Shown here: one piece after another, positions 29,887-46,556 of the stretch
Layout of the letters: the number at the start of each line of letters is the position of its first letter
Numbering within the stretch: the first letter of the stretch is position 1
Notes under the pieces: model-generated
What the model was told of the DNA's origin: nothing
Database searches by the model: none
The model's input: the letters and a program-made list of their open reading frames with translations, nothing else
Position numbers and translations under genes: made by a program
NCBI GenBank assembly: GCA_039621445.1
Contig: CP154955.1
Span: 47,536,139-47,600,138, forward strand
Length of the DNA stretch: 64,000 nucleotides
Reading direction: 5' to 3'
Origin: Euglena gracilis
Taxonomy: Eukaryota > Euglenida > Euglenophyceae > Euglenales

Positions 29887-30119
29887 CAGGCTTCTTTTTA
29901 AGACCCCCGGGGGGGGAGGGGAGGTCCCCCCCACCCACCCAGGGTGGCGCGGGACCCCCCCCGGGGGGGGGACCCCCCAAAATCGGGCCCGTAAAAGGCA
30001 ATTTCCAAAAATTTTCGGCGCTTCGCGCCGAAAAGGTATACCCAGCGCCTCCGGCCCGGACTCACCCACCCCCCCCCCCCCCCGGGGGGGGGGGGTCTGC
30101 TGACTTAAAAAGAAGCCTG
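29887..30119. mobile_element. CAGGCTTC-family hAT-like MITE, intact
   Basis: Near-perfect terminal repeats CAGGCTTCTTTTTAAGAC and GACTTAAAAAGAAGCCTG are flanked by a perfect 8-bp duplication GTGCAGTA (29,879-29,886 and 30,120-30,127). The interior has a G/C hairpin pair and a TTTTCGGCGCTTCGCGCCGA core. This is the reference copy for the family. There is no coding capacity. Confidence 0.95.
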
Positions 30120-30458
30120 GTGCAGTACCCCTGTCATCGTCCATTCCCTGTCTTGCACGGGGCATCTGATATCTTCCCTGTCACGTGCAAACTGGTTTGC
30201 AGTGCTTTGGGGGTGAAAGCTTGGCGAGACACAGCTTGTATGCTGGGGTGGTCAATATCAGAGGAGGCAGCCGAACAACCTGGCTCAGCAATGCAGGCTG
30301 GAAAAGGGGTGTTTGTTGACTGGTGTCCCTCTCCGTGAAAGCTTTTCTTTCTCATTTTGCCATTTGATCCACAATGAAGTCTTCAAAACAGCGGCAACAT
30401 CTCAAGACGGAGAGTGCACTGGGAGGACCCCGCAGCCCCGAAAGCCCCCAGCGCACAC

Positions 30459-30552
30459 CCTGGCCCTCTGCCAGCCGCTCCGCCCATGGCTGCTCCCGCA
30501 GCACCTGTGCCACATTCACGCGGGCGTTGGGGCCAGCGCTGTGCAAGCAGGC
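30459..30552 (-). CDS. Exon (PNARVNVAQVLREQPWAERL)
   Basis: Acceptor CCTCTCCCCACCAG precedes ACLHSAGPNARVNVAQVLRE, then QPWAERLAEGQ, to a possible donor GCCAGG/GTGTGC. The frame stays open beyond (VRWGLSGLRGPPSALSVLRC), so the 3' border is uncertain. Starts in phase 0. Confidence 0.55.
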
Positions 30553-30922
30553 CTGGTGGGGAGAGGGAGGCCGACCCCCCCCAAACCACAAACAGGGGTG
30601 AGAATGCAACATTGGGGGGGGGGAAATGGGAGAAAGCAAAAAAAGACAAAAATAAAAATATTGAATATAGTACATGAGATATATGAACATAAAATATAAG
30701 TAAATTTTTGCGTTGTAGTAATAATGGAATATTTTGTGCCAGAATTAATAAGTAAAAAAATAATAATGGCTAATAATCAAAAAATAGTAATAAAATGGGT
30801 TTTTTCTGCCCAAGCCCGCCCCCATAGCAGTTGCGGGGGTCCTGTGCAGCGCTGGTTGCGGCAGGGAATGACCGCCGCCCCAAGAGAGGAAAGGTCTGTC
30901 ACGCAGCGCTGGCGCTGCTCAC

Positions 30923-30996
30923 CCGAGACGAGGTCCACCTTGTTGAGCAGTGGCCCCGGGGCACGGGTTTGTAAATGTGCATTCTCGCGAGCCAGC
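30923..30996 (-). CDS. Exon (LARENAHLQTRAPGPLLNKV)
   Basis: Acceptor CTCTTTTTTGGTAG precedes LARENAHLQTRAPGPLLNKV then DLVS. Donor TCGG/GTGAGC is strong. AACAAG/GTGGAC, 14 bp earlier, would give a phase-0 junction with 30,459-30,552. NKVD resembles a GTPase G4 motif, but without other G motifs I draw no conclusion. Confidence 0.55.
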
Positions 30997-31277
30997 CTAC
31001 CAAAAAAGAGGGGGCTGAAATGAAGATAGTTTGGTCTCAAAAGCTAAATGACTCTTAAATATTTCAGTGAAAATTAACCCAACGTCGGTCAAGAAAAAAT
31101 GACCGAAATTCTCAAAGGCAACAAAAAAAAGTGTCCGCAGGGGAAAATAGACCGCGGGGGGGGGGGGGGGCCTGATGCAGCCCTGTTCTCCCCACACTTG
31201 TTTCAAGTCAGTCCTCTGAATAAACTAGGCAGTGGGCTCACAGGAAAAAATTGCCCCTCGCATTTTCAAAAAAAAAC

Positions 31278-31451
31278 CTCGACACTGCAACGTCCAGTGG
31301 ACCGAAGACAGGTCAGGATGCTTCCATCCTTCCGCCCCGCCTCTTGCCACGTCGTTGCGCGCCCCCCGGCCATCACACTGGCCAGTGCCAGCTGTTCCCT
31401 CACCAGCGCGCCGTACGTCCCCGCCAGGCCTCTTTCCCCTTGGGGCTGGGG
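31278..31451 (-). CDS. Most upstream exon seen (LVREQLALASVMAGGRATTW)
   Basis: Acceptor CCGGGTTTCAG and donor GTCGAG/GTTTTT bound 58 codons in phase 0 to 0: PQPQGERGLAGTYGALVREQ, LALASVMAGGRATTWQEAGR, KDGSILTCLRSTGRCSVE. An internal CTG/GTGAGG could serve as an earlier donor. No start codon region is seen beyond it. The hexamer array begins 450 bp away, so the 5' end of the gene lies across satellite DNA or is missing. Confidence 0.5.
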
Positions 31452-31509
31452 CTGAAACCCGGGGGGTGGGGGGGGGGGGGCTGGGTCTGGGGGTGGGGGG
31501 TCCCATATG

Positions 31510-31895
31510 AGGGTGTGTGTGTGTGTGTGTATGTTATGTGCGTGTGTGTATGTTAGTTAGTGGGGTCCGGGGCAGGTGTGTGTATAGCATGTGTATTCAT
31601 GTATGATATGTATATATATATACATATATATATGTATATGTATAATATAGATATATATATATATATCTATATATAAGATATCTATATGTATATGTATATG
31701 TAGATGTCCATAAAATAGTATATGTTAATGATGGAATGTTAGGTGCGCGATGTAGGTTAGGGTTAGGCCTAATGTATAGAGGGTGTATAGGTGCATAGTA
31801 TAGTAACCTATGTATATGCGCCCCTAATATGTATATAACGTAAAAAAAAATGGACTCCCCCCCTATGTATGGGGGGGTCCATATAAATATGGCAT
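31510..31895. other. TG/TA-rich transition into the hexamer array
   Basis: GTGTGT and TATATA words with two TTAGGG-like units precede the regular array. No gene. Confidence 0.6.
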
Positions 31896-38527
<6,632 letters not shown>

Positions 38528-38529
<2 letters not shown>

Positions 38530-38612
38530 GGGGGGTATTATTGGGGGGGTATTATTTGGGGAGGTATTATTGGGGGGTATTATTTTGGGGGGGTATTATT
38601 GGGGGGGTTTAC
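38528..38612 (+). repeat. GGGGGGTATTATT minisatellite
   Basis: About five 15-18-bp units of G6-7 plus TATTATT directly follow the hexamer array. It has the layout of a G-quadruplex former. Confidence 0.85.
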
Positions 38613-38689
38613 AAAAGCAGGCCCGTGCATTCATCTCCCCCCCAAAGCGTTACATTCCAAGGGGGTCCTCTATCTTAAAAGGGCGCCCC

Positions 38690-38900
38690 ATCCACGGGAT
38701 GAAAATAAGGTGGGTGGGGGAGGGAGCTCCTCCGGCATGGCTGTGGCTGCAGAGGTTGGACGTGGCTGCCGGCGCGAGCCGGACCTCCGGCGAGCCGTGG
38801 GAAGGAAAGCGGGGAGGGGGGAGGGGGTCGTTCTCGAGAGGGTCGTGAGGGTCCCCCCATCCCGGCCAGGAATCTGGAGAGGAGCTAGGTATGCTAAATA
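38690..38900. other. GC-rich island, unresolved
   Basis: Both strands are open for about 60 codons. A plus-strand acceptor-like GTGGCTGCAG and a GAGCC/GTGGGA donor exist, but neither reading is convincing. It could be an exon of a further gene. Confidence 0.25.
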
Positions 38901-39336
38901 TACAGGTTCAGGGTCCTTGGCCGGCCGAGAAAAAAACTGGGCCGAATTGGCGCGTAGAAAGGATTGACTCGCACTTTCCTGGGGGTGGCACGTCTCCACG
39001 GGGGTTCCACACGTGTTCCACACTGCTTCAATATCTCACTCTCCACGGGACCGTTCGTAATGCACACCCCTTCCACCTAAAACAAAGGGAGACCTTCACC
39101 AAATCCCACATCAATCGCAGCTGATTTGTTGATTTGATTTTTAGTTTCGTATCAAGAAAATTCCCCGAAAATTTGCGAGTCCAAGAGTGCAGCAAAATTG
39201 TTCTTGAATTCCTTCAGCCCCTGATTGTTTAGGGGTTCTTCCTGTAAAATTTTCGGAGTCTGGTAAAAGTTTGTGCGGTGGAGGTGTCCATGGTTTTCCG
39301 TAAAAAATTCTTCAAAGATTGGCACTGCATCCCTTC

Positions 39337-39535
39337 CAGGCTTCTTTTCAAGACCCCCGGGGGGGTCCCCACCCCCCCAGCCCGCGCAGGACCCCAAAGT
39401 TGGGCCGGCCGAGGGCATTTTCCAAAAGATTTCCGGCGCTTCGCACCGAGACCCACCCACACCCGGCTTCTGGCCCGGGACCCCCCCCCCCCGCCTAAGA
39501 GGAAGGGATCAGGGTTCTTTTCAAATCAGAAGGGG
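39337..39535. mobile_element. CAGGCTTC-family MITE, right end damaged
   Basis: CAGGCTTCTTTTCAAGACCCC at the left is followed by the family's C/G blocks and a TTCCGGCGCTTCGCACCGAG core. The expected right terminus is not found. Confidence 0.6.
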
Positions 39536-39649
39536 GGGCTGGGCCTGAAGCGAAGCTGGCGCCGGCCATAAACGGACAAGAAGCCTTGGTGCAACTGAGG
39601 GGGAGGGGGGTAGGTGGGTGGGTCCGGCGCCGCCCCCCCCCCCCCCCCC

Positions 39650-40460
39650 GGGCGCATCTCGCACTTAAGCTTTTTTCTCTGTCGTTGTGCAATTGCGCAA
39701 ATCAACATTTTTTTTTAGAAAATTCTTGAACCGCCGAATGCACCCGGTGAAATAACAATATATAAAATTCACACCTCACGATACAGGTTAGGAAACACAA
39801 AAGTCTCGAACTATCATCCTAACGAGCTGTCTGATGCGTCTGGAGCGACATATTCATGTTGTCGTCTGTGAAACAGGTGGGTTGTACACCCTGGCTGTTA
39901 CAACTATGGGTTTTGGTGCGTGCGTGCTGTCTGTAACTGCCATGTGATGCATCTGTTTGATGGGGACCGACTTTCCACCACTTGGACAATGTGATGTGCA
40001 AGTAAACTTGGCGATGATTGTGGCATAAAAAAACTTTCCAGACCTCTGCTGCTATCAACGGTTGGTGTGCGCATTTGCGCACATCAACCATCTACAAATG
40101 CACAAATGGTTCATGTGCACAAATGCACACACCAACCACTTACACAAAATACACACGTGGTTGGTGTGCGAAATATGTGAATGGTTGATGTGTGCATTTG
40201 TGCACACCAACCACGTGAAACATGGGACATATGCTCCACATTTTTATATTACCACATGAAACACAACATCTGCCTCTTTCGGTTCTAGAAGTAAAGGTTG
40301 GGAAATTTTTTTGAATGGGTACCTTTTGTAATATGTGGCAAAGAACGGTGGCTTGTAAAATGTACCTTTGTTTTACCTCTATATTATGGAGTGCTCTTCG
40401 TCCGTAACGGTTGGCATGCGCACTTGCGCACACCGACCATTGTGGATGCAAAGCTTTTGA
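39650..40460. repeat. Second palindrome cluster (GGTTGGTGTGCGCA words)
   Basis: Four hairpins follow the pattern GGTTGGTGTGCGCA-TT-TGCGCACACCAACC: 40,062-40,091, 40,108-40,137, 40,183-40,212 and 40,409-40,438, with variants. At the left edge, CTCGCACTTAAGC recalls the terminal repeat of the 13.7-kb element, followed by TTGTGCAATTGCGCAAATC. The spacing is irregular. No ORF is supported. Confidence 0.65.
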
Positions 40461-40500
40461 AACTATTTTGTGGTGAAGGAATTCTGGTTTTAGGTAGTGT

Positions 40501-40513
40501 NNNNNNNNNNNNN
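40501..40513. other. Assembly gap (13 N)
   Basis: Thirteen N stand exactly at the left edge of the satellite array, so the true junction and array length are unknown. Confidence 1.
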
Positions 40514-43390
40514 GAAAAAAAACTGTTTTTGAGCCGAAAATCAGCGTTTTTCGACCCGCCAGCGCCCCGTTTTGGGCCGCCGACCCATTGACTTTGGGTC
40601 AAAACCGGGTCGAAAAAGTCGAAAAAAATCGAAAAAAATTTTTTTTCCCGAAAAGGATTTTTTTGGCCTCCCCGACCCAGAAAAACTGTTTTTGAGCCGA
40701 AAACGAGCGTTTTTCGACCCGCCAGCGCCCCGTTTTGGGACGCCGACCATTGACTTTGGGTCAAAACCGGGTCGAAAAAGTCGAAAAAAATCAAAAAAAA
40801 AAATTTTTTTTGCCCGAAACGATGTTTTTTGGCCTCCCGGACCCAGAAAAAACTGTTTTTGAGCCGAAAACGAGCGTTTTTCGACCCGCCAGCGCCCCGT
40901 TTTGGGCCGCCGACCCATTGACTTTGGGTCAAAACCGGGTCGAAAAAGTCGAAAAAAAATGAAAAAATTTTTTTTTGCCCGAAACGATGTTTTTTTGTCT
41001 CCCGGACCCAGAAAAAAACACTGTTTTTGAGCCGAAAACGAGCGTTTTTCGACCCGCCAGCGCCCCATTTTGGGCCGCCGACCATTGACTTTGGGTCAAA
41101 ACCGGGTCGAAAAAAACTCTAAAAAAATCGAAAAAAAATTTTGCCCGTAACGATGTTTTTTCGCCTCCCTGAGCCAGGAAAAACTGTTTTTGAGCCGAAA
41201 ACGAGCGTGTTTCGCCCCGCCAGCGCCCCGTTTTGTGCCGCCGCCGACCCATTGAGTTTGGGTCAAAACCGGGTCGAAAAAGTCGAAAAAAATCGAAAAA
41301 ATTTTCTTGCCCGAAACGATGTTTTTGGCGAAAAAAAAACTGTTTTTAAGCCGAAAACGAGCGTTTTTCGACCCGCCAGCGCCCCGTTTTGGGCCGCCGA
41401 CCCATTGACTTTGGGTCAAAACCGGGTCGAAAAAGTCGAAAAAAATCGAAAAAATTTTTTGCCCGAAACGATGTTTTTTGGCCTCCCGGACCCAGAAAAA
41501 ACTGTTTTTGAGCCGAAAACGAGCGTTTTTCGACCCGCCAGCGCCCCGTTTTGGGCCGCCGACCCATTGACTTTGGGTCAAAACCGGGTCGAAAAAGTCG
41601 AAAAAAATCGAAAAAATTTTTTTTGCCCGAAACGATGTTTTTTGGCCTCCCGGACACAGAAAAAATGTTTTTGAGCCGAAAACGAGCGTTTTTCGACCCG
41701 CCAGCGCCCCGTTTTGGGCCGCCGACCCATTGACTTTGGGTCAAAACCGGGTCGAAAAAGTCGAAAAAAATCGAAAAAAATTTTTTTTGCCCGAAACGAT
41801 GTTTTTTGGCCTCCCGGACCCAGAAAAACTGTTTTTGAGCCGAAAACGAGCGTTTTTCGACCCGCCAGCGCCCCGTTTTGGGCCGCCGACCCATTGACTT
41901 TGGGTCAAAACCGGGTCGAAAAAAGTCGAAAAAAATCGAAAAAAATTTTTTTGCCCGAAACGATGTTTTTTGGCCTCCCGGACCCAGAAAAACTGTTTTT
42001 GAGCCGAAAACGAGCGTTTTTCGACCCGCCAGCGCCCCGTTTTGGGCCGCCGACCCATTGACTTTGGGTCAAAACCGGGTCGAAAAAGTCGAAAAAAATC
42101 GAAAAAATTTTTTTGCCCGAAACGATGTTTTTTGGCCTCCCGGACCCAGAAAAAAACTGTTTTTGAGCCGAAAACGAGCGTTTTTCGACCCGCCAGCGCC
42201 CCGTTTTGGGCCGCCGACCCATTGACTTTGGGTCAAAACCGGGTCGAAAAAGTCGAAAAAAATCGAAAAAAAATTTTTTGCCCGAAACGATGTTTTTTGG
42301 CCTCCCGGACCCAGAAAAACTGTTTTTGAGCCGAAAACGAGCGTTTTTCGACCCGCCAGCGCCCCGTTTTGGGCCGCCGACCCATTGACTTTGGGTCAAA
42401 ACCGGGTCGAAAAAGTCGAAAAAAATCGAAAAAAATTTTTTTTGCCCGAAACGATGTTTTTTGGCCTCCCGGACCCAGAAAAACTGTTTTTGAGCCGAAA
42501 ACGAGCGTTTTTCGACCCGCCAGCGCCCCGTTTTGGGCCGCCGACCCATTGACTTTGGGTCAAAACCGGGTCGAAAAAGTCGAAAAAAATCGAAAAAATT
42601 TTTTTTTGCCGGAAACAATTTTTTTGGCCTTCCGGACCCAGAAACTGTTTTTGAGCCGAAAACGAGCGTTTTTCGACCCGCCAGCGCCCCGTTTTGGGCC
42701 GCCGACCCATTGACTTTGGGTCAAAACCGGGTCGAAAAAGTCGAAAAAAATCGAAAAAAAATTTTTTGCCCGAAACGATGTTTTTTGGCCTCCCGGACCC
42801 AGAAAAAACTGTTTTTGAGCCGAAAACGAGCGTTTTTCGACCCGCCAGCGCCCCGTTTTGGGCCGCCGACCCATTGACTTTGGGTCAAAACCGGGTCGAA
42901 AAAGTCGAAAAAAATCGAAAAAAATTTTTTTGCCCGAAACGATGTTTTTTGGCCTCCCGGACCCAGAAAAAACTGTTTTTGAGCCGAAAACGAGCGTTTT
43001 TCGACCCGCCAGCGCCCCGTTTTGGGCCGCCGACCCATTGACTTTGGGTCAAAACCGGGTCGAAAAAGTCGAAAAAAATCGAAAAAAATTTTTTGCCCGA
43101 AACGATGTTTTTTGGCCTCCCGGACCAAAAAAAACTGTTTTTGAGCCGAAAACGAGCGTTTTTCGACCCGCCAGCGCCCCGTTTTGGGCCGCCGACCCAT
43201 TGACTTTGGGTCAAAACCGGGTCGAAAAAGTCGAAAAAAATCGAAAAAAAATTTTTTTTTGCCCGAAACGATGTTTTTTGGCCTCCCGGACACAAAAAAA
43301 CTGTTTTTGAGCCGAAAACAAGCTTTTTTCGACCCGCTGGCGCCCCGTTTGGGCCGCCGACCCATTGATTTTGGGTCAAAACCGGGTCGA

Positions 43391-43411
43391 AAAAGTCGAA
43401 ACGGGTGCGGG

Positions 43412-43446
<35 letters not shown>

Positions 43447-43480
43447 TTTATTTTTTTTTTTTTTTTTTTTTGCTCCCGGA
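43391..43480. other. Poly-G/poly-T interruption in the satellite
   Basis: Part of a monomer is replaced by a very long G-run followed by a T-run. The array resumes at CTCCCGGACCC. It could be an assembly error or a true low-complexity insertion. Confidence 0.7.
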
Positions 43481-44784
43481 CCCGGAAAAAACTGTTTTTG
43501 AGCCGAAAACGAGCGTTTTTCGACCCGCCAGCGCCCCGTTTTGGGCCGCCGACCCATTGACTTTGGGTCAAAACCGGGTCGAAAAAGTCGAAAAAAATCG
43601 AAAAAAATTTTTTTTCCCGAAACGATGTTTTTTGGCCTCCCGGACCCAGAAAAACTGTTTTTGAGCCGAAAAACGAGCGTTTTTCGACCCGCCAGCGCCC
43701 CGTTTTGGGCCGCCGACCCATTGACTTTGGGTCAAAACCGGGTCGAAAAAGTCGAAAAAAATCGAAAAAAAATTTTTTGCCCGAAACGATGTTTTTGGCC
43801 TTCCCGGACCAGAAAAAATTGTTTTTGAGCCGAAAACGAGCGTTCTTCAACCCGCCAGCGCCCCGTTTTGGGCCGCCGACCCATTGACTTTGGGTCAAAA
43901 CCGGGTCGAAAAAGTCGAAAAAAAAATCGAAAAAATTTTTTTTGCCCGAAACGATGTTTTTTGGCCTCCCGGACCAGAAAAACTGTTTTTGAGCCGAAAA
44001 CGAGCGTTTTTCGACCCGCCAGCGCCCCGTTTTGGGCCGCCGACCCATTGACTTTGGGTCAAAACCGGGTCGAAAAAGTCGAAAAAAATCGAAAAAAATT
44101 TTTTTTTGCCCGAAACGATGTTTTTGGCCTCCCGGACCCGGAAAAAAAAAAACTGTTTTTGAGCCGAAAACGAGCGTTTTTCGACCCGCCAGCGCCCCGT
44201 TTTGGGCCGCCGACCCATTGACTTTGGGTCAAAACCGGGTCGAAAAAGTCGAAAAAAATCGAAAAAAAATTTTTTTGCCCGAAACGATGTTTTTTGGCCT
44301 CCCGGACCCAGAAAAACTGTTTTTGAGCCGAAAACGAGCGTTTTTCGACCCGCCAGCGCCCCGTTTTGGGCCGCCGACCCATTGACTTTGGGTCAAAACC
44401 GGGTCGAAAAAGTCGAAAAAAATCGAAAAAATTTTTTTGCCCGAAACGATGTTTTTGGCCTCCCGGACCCAGAAAAAAAAACTGTTTTTGAGCCGAAAAC
44501 GAGCGTTTTTCGACCCGCCAGCGCCCCGTTTTGGGCCGCCGACCCATTGACTTTGGGTCAAAACCGGGTCGAAAAAGTCGAAAAAAATCGAAAAAAAATT
44601 TTTTTGCCCGAAACGATGTTTTTTGGCCTCCCGGACCCAGAAAAACTGTTTTTGAGCCGAAAACGAGCGTTTTTCGACCCGCCAGCGCCCCGTTTTGGGC
44701 CGCCGACCCATTGACTTTGGGTCAAAACCGGGTCGAAAAAGTCGAAAAAAATCGAAAAAAATTTTTTGCCCGAAACGATGTTTT

Positions 44785-44881
44785 TTGGGCTCCGGAAAAA
44801 AAAGACAAAAATCCCGGACCCGGAAAAAAGAACGAAAAAAACAACAGAAAAAAGGAAAAAAGAAAAAAAAAGAAAAATAAA
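44785..44881. other. A-rich interruption in the satellite
   Basis: After GATGTTTTTTGGGCTCCGG come about 90 bp of A-rich sequence with a second CCCGGACCCGG, before CTGTTTTTGAGCC resumes. Confidence 0.7.
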
Positions 44882-46454
44882 ACTGTTTTTGAGCCGAAAA
44901 CGAGCGTTTTTCGACCCGCCAGCGCCCCGTTTTGGGCCGCCGACCCATTGACTTTGGGTCAAAACCGGGTCGAAAAAGTCGAAAAAAATCGAAAAAAATT
45001 TTTTGCCCGAAACGATGTTTTTTGGCCTCCCGGACCCAGAAAAAACTGTTTTTGAGCCGAAAACGAGCGTTTTTCGACCCGCCAGCGCCCCGTTTTGGGC
45101 CGCCGACCCATTGACTTTGGGTCAAAACCGGGTCGAAAAAGTCGAAAAAAAATCGAAAAAAATTTTTTTGCACGAAACGATGTTTTTGGCCTCCCGGACC
45201 CAGAAAAAACTGTTTTTGAGCCGAAAAGGAGCGTTTTTCGACCCGCCAGCGCCCCGTTTTGGGCCGCCGACCCATTGACTTTGGGTCAAAACCGGGTCGA
45301 AAAAGTCGAAAAAAATCGAAAAAAATTTTTTTGCCGAAACCATGTTATTTGGCCCCCCGGACCCAAAAAAAACTGTTTTTGAGCCGAAAACGAGCGTTTT
45401 TCGACCCGCCAGCGCCCCGTTTTGGGCCCCCCCACCCATTGACTTTGGGTAAAAACCGGGTCGAAAAAGTCGAAAAAAAATCGAAAAAATTTTTTTTGCC
45501 CGAAACGATGTTTTTGGCCTCCCGGACCCAGAAAAAAAAACTGTTTTTGAGCCGAAAACGAGCGTTTTTCGACCCGCCAGCGCCCCGTTTTGGGCCGCCG
45601 ACCCATTGACTTTGGGTCAAAACCGGGTCGAAAAAGTCGAAAAAAATCGAAAAAAATTTTTTTTGCCCGAAACGATGTTTTTTGGATACCGGACCAAGAA
45701 AAAATGTTTTTGAACCGAAAACGAGAGTTTTTAGACCCGCCCGCTCCCCGTTTTGGGCCGCCGCCCCATTGACTTTGGGTCAAAACCGGGTCGAAAAAGT
45801 CGAAAAAAATCGAAAAAAATTTTTTTTGCCCGAAACGATGTTTTTTGGCCTCCCGGACCCAGAAAAACTGTTTTTGAGCCGAAAACGAGCGTTTTTCGAC
45901 CCGCCAGCGCCCCGTTTTGGGCCGCCGACCCATTGACTTTGGGTCAAAACCGGGTCGAAAAAGTCGAAAAAAATCGAAAAAAATTTTTTTGCCCGAAACG
46001 ATGTTTTTTGGCCTCCCGGACCCAAAAAAACTGTTTTTGAGCCGAAAACGAGCGTTTTTCGACCCGCCAGCGCCCCGTTTTGGGCCGCCGACCCATTGAC
46101 TTTGGGTCAAAACCGGGTCGAAAAAGTCGAAAAAAATCGAAAAAAATTTTTTTTGCCCGAAACGATGTTTTTTGGCCTCCCGGACCCAGAAAAAACTGTT
46201 TTTGAGCCGAAAACGAGCGTTTTTCGACCCGCCAGCGCCCCGTTTTGGGCCGCCGACCCATTGACTTTGGGTCAAAACCGGGTCGAAAAAAAAAAAAAAA
46301 ATCGAAAAAAATTTTTTTGCCCGAAACGATGTTTTTTGGCCTCCCGGACCCAAAAAAACTGTTTTTGAGCCGAAAACGAGCGTTTTTCGACCCGCCAGCG
46401 CCCCGTTTTGGGCCGCCGACCCATTGACTTTGGGTCAAAACCGGGTCGAAAAAG

Positions 46455-46556
46455 TCGAAAAAAAAAAAAAAATTTTTTTTGCCCGAAACGACGTTTTTTT
46501 GGCCTCCAGACCCGGAAAAAAAAGGAAAAAAAAAAAAATACAAAAAAAAATGTGTT
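46455..46556. other. A-rich interruption in the satellite
   Basis: Two extended A-runs replace the usual spacer and the beginning of the next unit (TGTGTTGAGCCG instead of CTGTTTTTGAGCCG). Confidence 0.6.

Noticed and set aside
30923-30996. GTPase domain from the NKVD motif
   Set aside because: Only one short motif is present. No P-loop or other G motif is seen in neighbouring exons.
31755-31775. Telomere repeat (GGTTAGGGTTAGG)
   Set aside because: Only two units inside TA/TG-rich sequence. Not a telomere or a convincing interstitial tract.
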